The translations under genes and the position numbers were made by a program. A stretch of 33,259 nucleotides of DNA. Origin: a virus. The notes under the pieces were generated by a model. It did not search any database. It saw only the letters and a list, made by a program, of their open reading frames with translations, and was not told where the DNA came from. Location of the stretch: the IMG/VR virus record IMGVR_UViG_3300014914_000002, positions 1 to 33,259 of that record, one strand, 5' to 3'. Below, piece after piece: positions 15,710-24,729 of the stretch (position 1 is the first letter of the stretch; each line of letters opens with the position of its first letter).

Positions 15710-15883
15710 ATGCCAAAGGGAAAGATGGTCAAGTTTGAAATAATTAAGCTAGTAACATGGCAGACAGGCGGCAAGTCATACAAGCTGGGAGCTTTGAAAG
15801 AGCTGCCTGAGCATGTAGCAAAACAATTGTCAGACTGTGGCTATATCAAAATCATTAACAATAAAAAGAATAAGGGGGCATAA
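15710..15883 (+). CDS. Small basic protein (57 aa)
   Basis: A short gene fits exactly between the tail terminator and the major tail gene. ATG 15710 follows GGGGG, and the stop TAA at 15881-15883 overlaps the next ATG as TAATG. It encodes 57 residues, strongly basic (N-terminus MPKGKMVKFEIIK, C-terminus NNKKNKGA), with a central YKLGALKELPEHVAKQL helix. Tight coupling on both sides supports a real gene. The sequence resembles the short SH3-like or transcription-elongation-like folds sometimes found at this position, but I cannot assign a family. Confidence 0.65.
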   Translation: MPKGKMVKFEIIKLVTWQTGGKSYKLGALKELPEHVAKQLSDCGYIKIINNKKNKGA

Positions 15884-16827
15884 TGGCTTTTCGACAGGGG
15901 GCTTATCCGCTAATGCTGATTGGCAAAGAAACAGCTTATGGCACTGAGCAGACTACACCAGAGAACAAGTTTGCAGATATTTGCACAATGCAGGCGATCA
16001 CAAACAGTATTGACAGGGCTGTCAAAACACAGACTTACGAGCCGGACTTTTGCGAGACAACAGCGGGCACAACCGGCGGAACGGTGAGCGTTTCGGGGAC
16101 ATTATCACACGGTCACGCAATTTTCTTAGAGGCGTTCTTCAGCGATGATTCTTCTCCTCATGCGTTCCAGGTTGATCCAAACACATTCCAGAGTTACACG
16201 ATTTACAACCTGTTCAATGGCGGTGAGGTATCAACAAAAACAAACTGGAAAGGTGACATAGCTATTGGTTGTGTATGTGAGTCTTTCAATATTACCGGAT
16301 CACAAGGTGGAGTAATTGGCTATGAGGCAACATTCAGGGCTAAATCGATTGCAAGAGAGCAGGACTTGTCAGGTTTAACAACTACAACAATTACAGATGC
16401 AAGCAAGCCTTGTTATATCCCGTTCAAGTTCCAGTCGGTTACTGCCGACATGCTAAATTCAACAGTGACAAGCATTAACTCATTTTCCATCAGCTTAGGC
16501 AATGAGTTTGCTGATGACACAGTTGCTTACCAAAACTCAGCAACTAAGCTCAGGGAAATAGCGGTAAAAGCAAGCGGTGAGCTTGCTTTTGATGTTATTT
16601 ATGATGCGGCTGTAGCCTTGACATATAATCCAATATTAATGGCAACAACCAACCTTGATGATGTTATCACGCTATCGGGTGGATCTGGCACGTTCATCAT
16701 TACGATGTACGGCAAATATACATCTTATGATATTGCTGATCCTGACAAGGGCGTTTATGTAACATCGATTAACAAGCAACTCCAGGCAAATGCAAGCGGC
16801 TCGGCTATCTCAATAGCTGTGTCATAA
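15883..16827 (+). CDS. Major tail (tube) protein
   Basis: This 314-residue protein forms the stacked hexameric rings of the non-contractile tail tube. The N-terminus (RQGAYPLMLIGKETAYGT) and the TYEPDFCETTAGTTGGTVSVSG block are typical of this family. The body is beta-rich with few charges, followed by a long loop and a C-terminal FIITMYGKYTSYDIADP strand and Ser/Ala-rich end. It is followed by the tail chaperone genes and tape measure in canonical order. Confidence 0.82.
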   Translation: MAFRQGAYPLMLIGKETAYGTEQTTPENKFADICTMQAITNSIDRAVKTQTYEPDFCETTAGTTGGTVSVSGTLSHGHAIFLEAFFSDDSSPHAFQVDPNTFQSYTIYNLFNGGEVSTKTNWKGDIAIGCVCESFNITGSQGGVIGYEATFRAKSIAREQDLSGLTTTTITDASKPCYIPFKFQSVTADMLNSTVTSINSFSISLGNEFADDTVAYQNSATKLREIAVKASGELAFDVIYDAAVALTYNPILMATTNLDDVITLSGGSGTFIITMYGKYTSYDIADPDKGVYVTSINKQLQANASGSAISIAVS

Positions 16828-16851
16828 CAAAAAAACAAACAGGGAGGAAAA

Positions 16852-17289
16852 ATGGCAAAGGCGAAAAAAGTGAAACTAACGGAGAACACATCGGCAAAAT
16901 GGAAAAACTGTTTTATGTCAGACAATCCTGAATATATTACAGAGATATATGATGGAGAAACTCACATCGCAACTGTGAAAGGTCTATCATACTTGGATCG
17001 AGCGGCAATCAATAAAGCAGCTTTGAGCAACCAGAAGATGTATAACTTTAATGCAGATTCCGGAGAACTTGAACGAAATAAAGACGTTGATATGAATTTG
17101 GAAGCTATGCAACTAATGACAATCCATAAGGCATTAACCGGTCATCCGGATTGTTGGTTTATTGGTGGTGATGATGTATCTGTTAGAAAACTTGATAAGC
17201 TGGATCATGAGCTTATACAACTGCTCTATGTCAAAATTTCAGAGGCTAATAAAAAAGCTGAGAACATTGCAGGGCTTGAGCAAAACTAA
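16852..17289 (+). CDS. Tail assembly chaperone (G-like)
   Basis: This 145-residue protein starts at ATG 16852 behind GGGAGG. It is basic at the N-terminus and then has a small mixed fold with ETHIATVKGLSYLDRAAINKAAL and a helical C-terminal half. Position between the major tail and tape measure genes is that of the chaperone that coats the tape measure during tail assembly. In many siphoviruses a -1 ribosomal frameshift near its end makes a longer G-T product. Here the frame at 17280-17612 is the -1 frame and could supply the T part. Confidence 0.7.
   Translation: MAKAKKVKLTENTSAKWKNCFMSDNPEYITEIYDGETHIATVKGLSYLDRAAINKAALSNQKMYNFNADSGELERNKDVDMNLEAMQLMTIHKALTGHPDCWFIGGDDVSVRKLDKLDHELIQLLYVKISEANKKAENIAGLEQN
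17280..17289 (+). other. Possible -1 ribosomal frameshift site
   Basis: At the chaperone's end the zero-frame codons are GAG CAA AAC TAA. The -1 frame opens just after a TGA at 17277-17279, so any slip must occur in the few codons between that TGA and TAA 17287. G-CAA-AAC allows good re-pairing in the A site (AAC to AAA) but poor re-pairing in the P site (CAA to GCA). The site is therefore plausible by position and weak by sequence. Confidence 0.35.
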
Positions 17290-17300
17290 GGCGAGTCATA

Positions 17301-17612
17301 TTGCTCAACACAAGCCAAAAGCCGGTAGACTTGAGCAGTATGACAGAGACGCAGAGGGAAGGAATATTAAATGAGAATTATTGCAAATATTGCGACAACT
17401 ATCTTGACGATAAAGGGGATGTAAAGTGCAATACAAAGCAACACGGCAAGGTTATCCCGGCGGTGGACTGGATATACAACTGGGCGCTAGAGTGGAAGGA
17501 TGGCAACCGGAAATATCCATTCGGGAAAGATTGGGACGAGTTACCTTATTGGATCCCGCATTTATTACAGCGAGGTTATTTAATCTTAATGGAAGCAATC
17601 GAGGATAGATAA
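17301..17612 (+). CDS. Second tail chaperone (T-like), perhaps made by -1 frameshift
   Basis: The frame is open from 17280 to TAG-independent stop TAA at 17610-17612. The only early starts are TTG 17301 and ATG 17340, neither with a convincing ribosome site, which favours expression as a frameshift extension of the gene at 16852. The fused product would be about 253 residues. The encoded region has a CxxC near residue 28-31 with another Cys about 12 residues on, then Trp-rich helices (VDWIYNWALEWKDGNRKYPFG). It ends directly before the tape measure ATG at 17613. Confidence 0.6.
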   Translation: MLNTSQKPVDLSSMTETQREGILNENYCKYCDNYLDDKGDVKCNTKQHGKVIPAVDWIYNWALEWKDGNRKYPFGKDWDELPYWIPHLLQRGYLILMEAIEDR

Positions 17613-19385
17613 ATGGCTCAGAAAATATTGATCGAAACAGTAGTAAACACAGGCAAGGCAAAAGCTGAGGTCAAGAGCTTAGGGACATCTTTTAAAGACT
17701 TGGCAATTAAGGTTGGCGGTGCAGTAGTAGCTTACAAAGCTCTCAAGACAGCCGGTCAATTTATGTCAGAGTCAGTCAAAATGGCAAAAGAGCAGAAAGA
17801 TGTTTACAAAACTCTTGAAGTCACGATCAACAACACCGGTGCAAGCTACAAAGCGGCTAATGCAGAGCTTCAGAAACTATTTGCAACTCAGCAGAAGAAC
17901 ACGATATATGGCGACACAGAATCAGCGGCAATGCTCACAAAGCTCATAGAGCGAACAGGCGACTATGAGACTGCTGTCAATAATTTAGCACTGGCTCAGG
18001 ACATGGCAAGCTCTACTTCTTTTGACGCAAGCTCGGCAACTAATTATCTTGGTATGGCGTTAGCAGGCAATATTGAGATGCTAGGGCGATATATTCCTGA
18101 GCTAAAATCAAGTGTCAATGAGCAATTAAAGAGTATGACTGCAACGGAAAAATCAGCTTATGCAGTTGACCTACTAACAAAAAAATATGGCGGATTATCT
18201 ACAGAAGTCGATGAGAATGTACTTGCAGCGGCTAGGCTAGAGAATACTTGGGGCGATGCAAAAGAGAGTCTTGGTGACGCTTTGTTGCCTGCTGTAACTG
18301 AAGCGACAAAGGGATTGATCGGATTATCAAAGGCAGCAGAGTCATTTTTTGGGATGTTCGACACAAGCAAGGTTGCAAATGAGAGCATTGCAAGAGCAGC
18401 AGAGAACATAAAAATAATTCAAGATACATTAGTCGGTACACCCACAGCAATCCTAAAAGACGCTCTGGCAGACCAGGAAGAATATTTCAAAGGGTTGATT
18501 TCCGGCTTAGAAAAATATCCAGAGTGGCAAGATGAAGTTGAGCAGACAAGACAGAGGATTGTTGCTCTCAATAATGCGATAAAAGAGAACGCCATAGTGC
18601 AAGAGGCGGCAGCTCACGCAAGTGTTACCATTGCCGCTGAGACAAAGGCAACTGAAGAGCAAATATTAATCGATTACGTCAACAGGCAGCGAGAGATCAA
18701 CGCAGAATATGATGCTCAGGAAGGCGAGCGGTTGCAGGCTACTAGTGATAACAAGGTCAATCACACATTAGAGTTATTTGAGAGGCTGGATGCGATCAAG
18801 GCGGAGAATAGAGAAAAAGAAGTGAGGCTGGAAGAAGAAAAAAACAAAACAATCAAAGCAGGTGTGCGAACATTAGGTCAAGATTTGTTGACCTTATCTC
18901 GTTCATTCGGCAAAAAAGGTTTTTTAATTGCTAAGAGAATAGCACAAGCAAACGCTATTGTAAAAGGTGCTGAAGCGGCTGTAGCGGCTTGGAATGCGGG
19001 AATGAGTGTTGGGACTGGGCCAGTTGCACTGGCAGCAGCCTTTACATTTATGTCAATCTCTGCATCAGCAACAGCGGCACAAATCCAGCAGATTGAACAG
19101 CAGAAATATGCTAAGGGTGGCGATTTTATCACAGATGGGCCACAGTCAATATTGGTTGGTGATAATCCAGGAGGTAGAGAGCGAGTCACAATTACACCTA
19201 TGAGTTCACCAAATTATAATGGGCCACAAGGTGGCGACAATACAGACATCATTAATGCAATTGAGCGGCTGAACGAGACAATAATTGATAACAGGACAAT
19301 CGTAAATGTAGAGGCAAAAACAATTGATCCGGTAAAAGTTTATGACCTGGCACAAACAGGGCAACGGATAGCGAGCGATTTCTAA
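17613..19385 (+). CDS. Tape measure protein
   Basis: This 590-residue protein sets tail length. At about 1.5 angstrom per residue it predicts a tail near 90 nm, short for a siphovirus. The N-terminus has typical KILIETVVNTGKAKAEVKSLG and a hydrophobic VGGAVVAYKAL patch. Residues about 65-230 match the phage tail tape measure core (GDYETAVNNLALAQDMAS, ATNYLGMALAGN). A long helical, charged region runs to about 440. A hydrophobic stretch at about 449-489 may insert into the host membrane during DNA entry. The late YAKGGDFITDGPQSILVGDN segment is a common C-terminal signature. It overlaps the next gene as TAATG. Confidence 0.9.
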   Translation: MAQKILIETVVNTGKAKAEVKSLGTSFKDLAIKVGGAVVAYKALKTAGQFMSESVKMAKEQKDVYKTLEVTINNTGASYKAANAELQKLFATQQKNTIYGDTESAAMLTKLIERTGDYETAVNNLALAQDMASSTSFDASSATNYLGMALAGNIEMLGRYIPELKSSVNEQLKSMTATEKSAYAVDLLTKKYGGLSTEVDENVLAAARLENTWGDAKESLGDALLPAVTEATKGLIGLSKAAESFFGMFDTSKVANESIARAAENIKIIQDTLVGTPTAILKDALADQEEYFKGLISGLEKYPEWQDEVEQTRQRIVALNNAIKENAIVQEAAAHASVTIAAETKATEEQILIDYVNRQREINAEYDAQEGERLQATSDNKVNHTLELFERLDAIKAENREKEVRLEEEKNKTIKAGVRTLGQDLLTLSRSFGKKGFLIAKRIAQANAIVKGAEAAVAAWNAGMSVGTGPVALAAAFTFMSISASATAAQIQQIEQQKYAKGGDFITDGPQSILVGDNPGGRERVTITPMSSPNYNGPQGGDNTDIINAIERLNETIIDNRTIVNVEAKTIDPVKVYDLAQTGQRIASDF

Positions 19386-21142
19386 TGAGCATAAAAATTG
19401 AGGTCGGTTTTGTCCAGTCTGATTATTCCTGGCTGGCAGATAGCCGGTATACAGTCGAAGATAATTACATAAAAAAAATTACATTCGGCAGTAAAAATCT
19501 TGATGATTATAATGTTTTCCTCACAAGACCACAACGAGTCAATGTGACAATTTTTTCTCACAACTCAACATCAGCCAGAATGCTGAGAGCATTACTGCTC
19601 AGTGTTAACACGGTCAATGACAAAAATCTATTACGGAACGAATTCAAAATATTTAAAAACAATGAAGGCATTTTTGTTGGAGTTTGCGATCTTACATCAG
19701 TTCAGTACAACAATCTAACAAAAGAAATATCTTTTACACTTTACGACAGATTAAAACTTATTAACCTATACTCTGATGACACGACAAAAAGATTCAATGA
19801 TGGCGGTATCAATAAAGAATCGTTTCTGCGAGGGACACCAGCCGATTTAATGTTGCGATACATTGCAGCACTTGAGCTTGATTCACAGAGATTTATTGAT
19901 TTTACCGCAACTGCGACAACACCGTCACTACAAGTGGGTGGTATTGATCCGGGGGACTCAACAGAAATTATTGGATCTGAATTGATATATAAAGGACAAA
20001 ATGAGAAAGAGTGGCTGACACTGAACAACTGGACTAACTATATCCCAAGAACAGATCCGCCATTTTGGCCTTTTGTTTATCATGACCACAAGCGATATTA
20101 CATGATCAGGGATGCTGGCGAGCTAGGTATTCAGATATGCTGGTTCACGACTCAGTTGTTCACACAGAGTACAACCGGCTGGTCGGAGTATATAATTGCA
20201 CAGAGGATCGAATGTACGCAAATCCGCATCCATAATCTGGTAGTGTCAGAGGAGCGGTTCTCGTATATCAATCCAGAGTTTCAAACATTGGGAACAGACG
20301 ACACAGAAGAGCTTGCATTGAGAGTTATTAGATTCCGGAACAGGGGTTGGGATGAGTTCCTTGCTTGGTGTGCAGAATGGTCAGTTCCGCTATATGGCAA
20401 CGATGTGGATGTTACACCAGATCCAAATATCTGGCGTTCTAATGTTATTTCTGGTGACTATTCAAGTGGTGGATCACATATAGCAATTGCAGGACAGCGG
20501 ATCCCATCCGGACATGGCTCATCAAGATACTATATTTTTTGGGATGAGACACCGACAGATGATGTGTTTGTTCCGAGAGTATTCTTCTGGGGAGAGGTTT
20601 TCGAGCCGGTGCTAACAATGGGCAAATATTTTGTGTCAAAAATTAGTGAAGCATTGCCAACATTGCCGAGTATGTTTTCAAACTTACAGCCCGACACGCC
20701 AAAGCTGTTAGACATGATCAAGTGTATTTTGCTTTATTACAATAATTTCCTTTTTTGCGATGGTGACGGTAGAGTGATAATGCAGGATAGAGAACTGTCA
20801 ATGACACCTATTGAGATCCCGTTAAGCTCAATTATTGCTCAATACGAGATATCAGGGTTGACTAATTACATATTCCCTGATAAAAATCTTTTGCCGATAT
20901 CTGGTGATGACACCGGATATTTGCAAGACAAAACAGAGTTATATTATTATGATTATATGAGCGATAAAAAGATTATTGACATTGAGTTATTCAATGGCAA
21001 CGATGATGATGATGTATTTGCTACACCTTTATCTTTAGGTGACCAATGTACGGTTGAATATCTTTCATCAGCAACTATCACAATAATTGACATCCAAAAA
21101 GATTATTTAAAAAACACATACAAGATAAAAGGCTGGTACTAA
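19385..21142 (+). CDS. Tail tip / hub protein (putative)
   Basis: This 585-residue protein begins in a TAATG overlap with the tape measure. By position it should be the distal tail or hub protein that closes the tube and holds the fibres. The sequence starts with a hub-like beta-rich N-terminus (KITFGSKNLDDYNVFLTRPQRVNVTIF). A Trp/Tyr-rich central insert (about residues 190-420, many WxxY and PFWPF segments) may be an exposed adhesin-like domain. The C-terminal part (ILLYYNNFLFCDGDGRVIMQDRE, LGDQCTVEYLSSATITIIDI) resembles late-control or gp27-type hubs. No peptidoglycan hydrolase motif is seen. Confidence 0.6.
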   Translation: MSIKIEVGFVQSDYSWLADSRYTVEDNYIKKITFGSKNLDDYNVFLTRPQRVNVTIFSHNSTSARMLRALLLSVNTVNDKNLLRNEFKIFKNNEGIFVGVCDLTSVQYNNLTKEISFTLYDRLKLINLYSDDTTKRFNDGGINKESFLRGTPADLMLRYIAALELDSQRFIDFTATATTPSLQVGGIDPGDSTEIIGSELIYKGQNEKEWLTLNNWTNYIPRTDPPFWPFVYHDHKRYYMIRDAGELGIQICWFTTQLFTQSTTGWSEYIIAQRIECTQIRIHNLVVSEERFSYINPEFQTLGTDDTEELALRVIRFRNRGWDEFLAWCAEWSVPLYGNDVDVTPDPNIWRSNVISGDYSSGGSHIAIAGQRIPSGHGSSRYYIFWDETPTDDVFVPRVFFWGEVFEPVLTMGKYFVSKISEALPTLPSMFSNLQPDTPKLLDMIKCILLYYNNFLFCDGDGRVIMQDRELSMTPIEIPLSSIIAQYEISGLTNYIFPDKNLLPISGDDTGYLQDKTELYYYDYMSDKKIIDIELFNGNDDDDVFATPLSLGDQCTVEYLSSATITIIDIQKDYLKNTYKIKGWY

Positions 21143-21669
21143 TGGCAGTAAAAGCATTATATGGATTTGGTGGGGTTGCTTTTATAAGCACCGTTGATCA
21201 AAATATTGTGGCGAATTTTCCTTATGCAAATGGGGTTGTTAGCTTTACTGAAGAGTTCCATCTTGCTCCGGTAGTTGCACTTGACGGCACTGTGCATTTC
21301 ATTCGCAAGGGATTCAGGGGCAATATTGAGGTGCTACTTGGCAATTATGACGACGATCAGACTGAGGATCTATTGATATTACAGAGCTTGATCAATGCGG
21401 GTTACATGGAGTGTTATCCGAGAAAAGCAACAGGTGATCCAGGCATTAGTTTTGATGAGGTTTCCCTTGCCGGTAGTTTTGCACCAAAAGATATTGCAAT
21501 GATCAATGCAGGGCAACAGGTCAAACTAAAATTTAAGGCGAGAAATTTACTCTCTGCATTACCGTTGATCACAGCCAGGACAGCAGAGCAAAACTGGATA
21601 GTTGATACAGCAACAGATGATTATTTAGTACCTGACGCATCAGGTGATTATTTAGTATTTCATGATTAA
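21142..21669 (+). CDS. Tail protein, unknown (175 aa)
   Basis: The gene encodes 175 residues with TAATG coupling to the tail tip gene. It is beta-rich with modest charge. A short repeated motif ends it: DDYLVPDAS then GDYLVFHD, the kind of D-x-YLV repeat seen in phage tail and fibre proteins. It lies between the tail tip and the fibre genes, so a structural role at the tail tip is likely. I do not recognise a specific family. Confidence 0.55.
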   Translation: MAVKALYGFGGVAFISTVDQNIVANFPYANGVVSFTEEFHLAPVVALDGTVHFIRKGFRGNIEVLLGNYDDDQTEDLLILQSLINAGYMECYPRKATGDPGISFDEVSLAGSFAPKDIAMINAGQQVKLKFKARNLLSALPLITARTAEQNWIVDTATDDYLVPDASGDYLVFHD

Positions 21670-21680
21670 TAGGAGGTAGA

Positions 21681-22529
21681 ATGGCAGATCCAAAAAGGAT
21701 TAACCAACTAAGCACAGCATTAACAGCGGCGGCATCAGTAGCGGCATCATGTATTGCAATACAAGACGATATGTCAGCGACGGCGACAAAGTACATGAGC
21801 AGAACTGAACTGAGAAAGATGATCCTTGATATTGGCACTAACAGTGTAGCTCTTGAGACTGACGGATCAGGCAATCTGATTGCAAGTGCGGTGACAGCGA
21901 CGGAGCTAAACAAACTTGACGGCACATCAGGTGCATTGGTCGATATTGGCACAGCTCAGACAATGACCGGCAAAAAAACTTTTGATGAGCTAGAGACAAC
22001 AGGCACAACAACGGTTGCAGATGTTGATATTAATGGCGGCGAGATTGACGCAACACCGATCGGTGCAAACTCAGCATCTACAGTTGCAGGCACAACGATA
22101 TCAGCAGCAACAAGCACGACAGCTCCGCTTGATATTTTAGGCACATCCGGTGACGGATATCTTAAAAGGATGTACCAGAAAGACCAGGATGCAGCCGGAT
22201 CAGCGGTCAATAAATTTTATGTTGGCGATTTTACACTAAAGGCGGGCGAGCGGATTATCGGGGCACAGATCAAGGTTATTGTAGCAATGGGCTGTACATG
22301 GTCAGCTAAGTTTGATATTCTTGGGGTTGATCAAGAGATTGCAGCGACGGGTACATCAGCAGCAGCAAATACGATTGTAACTGCATTATTTGACTATAAT
22401 GCAGACTCACCAATCTGCACAACTGGCAATAATCGGATCGAGTTCACAGGTGATGCAGCAGCCAATTTTGATGCAGCGGCAGAAGCGAAAGTAACAGTAT
22501 TTTACGAATCAATGGAAGAAATGGCATAA
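21681..22529 (+). CDS. Tail fibre protein (putative)
   Basis: This 282-residue protein starts behind AGGAGG. The middle holds fibre hallmarks: TATELNKLDGTSG near residues 73-85 is a repeat widely found in phage fibres, followed by Thr/Ala-rich strands (ETTGTTTVADVDINGG) likely to form a trimeric shaft. The last 120 residues look like a compact beta head domain (FTLKAGERIIGAQIKVIV). The N-terminus (KRINQLSTALTAAASVAAS) could attach to the tail. Receptor identity is not visible. Confidence 0.65.
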   Translation: MADPKRINQLSTALTAAASVAASCIAIQDDMSATATKYMSRTELRKMILDIGTNSVALETDGSGNLIASAVTATELNKLDGTSGALVDIGTAQTMTGKKTFDELETTGTTTVADVDINGGEIDATPIGANSASTVAGTTISAATSTTAPLDILGTSGDGYLKRMYQKDQDAAGSAVNKFYVGDFTLKAGERIIGAQIKVIVAMGCTWSAKFDILGVDQEIAATGTSAAANTIVTALFDYNADSPICTTGNNRIEFTGDAAANFDAAAEAKVTVFYESMEEMA

Positions 22530-22545
22530 AAAAAGGAGATATATT

Positions 22546-22815
22546 ATGGGAAGTATGACAAATCTTGACGCACAAAAAGCAAGCATGGCAAGTGACTTTG
22601 ATATTATTGACGACACATCAGCACATACAGGCACTTGGATAGCTTTTCAGAGCTACAGTGCAACATTCGGGAGCAACACAACCGATGTAACTGTAGACGG
22701 AGCGGGCAAAGATCTCAGCGGGCTCAACAGTGTGTTACCCGATGGTGATATGACCTACGGACTATTTACAAAAATCACATTGACAGCAGGAATGGTCAAG
22801 GCTTATAAAGCATAA
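22546..22815 (+). CDS. Small tail-associated protein (89 aa)
   Basis: The gene encodes 89 residues behind AAGGAG. It is acidic at the start (DFDIIDDTSAHTGTW) and then beta-rich with Thr, Gly and Ser (FGSNTTDVTVDG), ending KITLTAGMVKAYKA. Small proteins of this type between fibre genes often decorate or trimerise fibres. No family can be assigned with confidence. The spacing (10 bases to the next gene) shows it belongs to the same operon. Confidence 0.55.
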   Translation: MGSMTNLDAQKASMASDFDIIDDTSAHTGTWIAFQSYSATFGSNTTDVTVDGAGKDLSGLNSVLPDGDMTYGLFTKITLTAGMVKAYKA

Positions 22816-22825
22816 AGGGGTCATC

Positions 22826-24721
22826 ATGCGAGGAATGATCGGATTAGGATTACAGATCAATAAGAATCTTAGGGTTGGGGCACAAGCACCTGCAGGCTAC
22901 TCAAGCAACATACTCAGGGGTGTGCCAGTATTAAGGTCTGCTCAATGGGAGACAGTTGATAAGAACGGAACGGTTGACAAAGTGCCTAATGAGGGTTACT
23001 GCCTTGACCTAAACGGAACGACCAACTATGTAGATTTAGGCGATGAAGCATCATTAGAAACTGATGACTTCCACTTTGAGATTGATGTTGAGAATAATGA
23101 CACTGGAAACTACAGGAGTATCATTGCTTGCCAGGCTAACTTGAACGCTTCATATTACTCAGGCTGGTATCTCAGAAAGCAAAATGATGAGACTCTCAGA
23201 CTTGGCATATACAGGTCAAGTAGCTTATTTTCGTCATGCGATACAGTAGCAACATTAAGTACTGCAACAAAGTACAGGCTAAAAGTTACTAAGATAGGCA
23301 CTGCGGTCAAGATTTATATCGATGGAGTTGAGGCTGGCTCTGCTACATTGCCAACAAGCACAATCTATTATGGCGGCACTAAAAACTCAACATATTTTGG
23401 TGCTTATCGTGTTACTGATACAGCTTATAGTTTCTGGGCTGGCAAGATGGGCAATGTCAGGTCATACGATGGCTCAGGCAACCTCATAAATTCATGGCAT
23501 CTTGACGAGCATGGTAGTACAACAGCCTACGATTGTGTAGCTTACAAAGATGGAACGCTCACAGGCAGCACAGCGGCTATCCACGCAACCGATAACCGAT
23601 TCCAGAGCTACCAGAACGAGGTAGGCTATAAGGTAGGTGTATCTCCTACATTAATTCCAGCGGCTCTCAATGCAGATGGCACAAGCAAGCATGTTGACAT
23701 TAACGGTGCGGCACTGGACTATGACGGCAGGACTAAGCTCAATGCTAAGCTGGTCAATAATAACGTGGTTACATTAACAGCAGCAGGCAGCAAGATAGAG
23801 TTTACTGATTTGACTAATTATGCTTATTTGAGCTATGAGGGTTCACTTGGTGCAGCTCCTACGGTATCAGGCAATGATGTATTGCTTGGTACCGGGTGGA
23901 TCACAAAGCTAACACTAACAAACTCAACTACTAAGGTCAACAGCGTTTACACTTTTGCTGAGGGTGATGGGGTTACTGTCTATGATACTGGGACAAACAA
24001 AAATCATGGAGAGCTTGTAAGCTATTCGCACACGCAGAAAGATGCAGATACGGTTACACCTCACAACTTTATTAATGGATTTGACAAATGGATTAACGAT
24101 AGCACATCGGCAGTGCTAAGGGTTCCTTTTGGCTCTGATGGCACAAGTATCAAAACAAGTGGCGACACAGTCACAGGTTATACTTGGGCAAGCCGTAATC
24201 CGTATTTCAAGGGTTATCATAATGACGCAGAAACAAAAGTAATGCAATACAAAACACCTGAGATGACAGCACTTGATGAAGGGATGGGCTATTGGTACGG
24301 TGAGCGAATAGTTGACGGTGAAGATTTGGTAAATGCAACTGAGTATATCATCTTATCAAGAGGCACTTTGAATTTCATCACATACGGTGCAGCTGACAAT
24401 AATCGAGGTACAGTGTTCACCAGCTCGGGCACACCAACTCTAGGCACTGGCGATATTGTAGCGGCTACAGCATGGAGCGACACAGCACAGGAGATAGGTT
24501 TTAGCGAGATTCATGGCAACGTGTATGATGACAACATGTTCAATAAAATATTCGCAGATGTAAAACAACCTTATGCAAAGGGTAATATCTTTTGCTATGA
24601 CACAGCATTGACCGGCACAACATTCACTGGAGACCTGAGCAAGATGTACAGCGTAATAGCAAAGACATATTCAAGGCTTACTCCAACAACATGGCTAACG
24701 CCTATTACAAGGCTTAGATAG
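22826..24721 (+). CDS. Tail adhesin with LamG/concanavalin-like domain
   Basis: This is the largest fibre gene, 631 residues, starting at ATG 22826 after AAGGGG. Residues about 55-225 form a LamG/concanavalin A-like lectin fold: LDLNGTTNYVDLGD at the start, KYRLKVTKIGTAVKIYIDGVEAG in the middle, and MGNVRSYDGSGNLINSW then LDEHGSTTAYD at its end. A second LamG-edge motif, FAEGDGVTVYDTGTNKNHGEL, lies near 375-400, so a second diverged or circularly permuted copy is possible. The C-terminus is Thr-rich and basic. Lectin folds in phage tails usually bind host surface glycans, so this is the best receptor-binding candidate. Confidence 0.72.
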   Translation: MRGMIGLGLQINKNLRVGAQAPAGYSSNILRGVPVLRSAQWETVDKNGTVDKVPNEGYCLDLNGTTNYVDLGDEASLETDDFHFEIDVENNDTGNYRSIIACQANLNASYYSGWYLRKQNDETLRLGIYRSSSLFSSCDTVATLSTATKYRLKVTKIGTAVKIYIDGVEAGSATLPTSTIYYGGTKNSTYFGAYRVTDTAYSFWAGKMGNVRSYDGSGNLINSWHLDEHGSTTAYDCVAYKDGTLTGSTAAIHATDNRFQSYQNEVGYKVGVSPTLIPAALNADGTSKHVDINGAALDYDGRTKLNAKLVNNNVVTLTAAGSKIEFTDLTNYAYLSYEGSLGAAPTVSGNDVLLGTGWITKLTLTNSTTKVNSVYTFAEGDGVTVYDTGTNKNHGELVSYSHTQKDADTVTPHNFINGFDKWINDSTSAVLRVPFGSDGTSIKTSGDTVTGYTWASRNPYFKGYHNDAETKVMQYKTPEMTALDEGMGYWYGERIVDGEDLVNATEYIILSRGTLNFITYGAADNNRGTVFTSSGTPTLGTGDIVAATAWSDTAQEIGFSEIHGNVYDDNMFNKIFADVKQPYAKGNIFCYDTALTGTTFTGDLSKMYSVIAKTYSRLTPTTWLTPITRLR

Positions 24722-24729
24722 GAGGTGTT

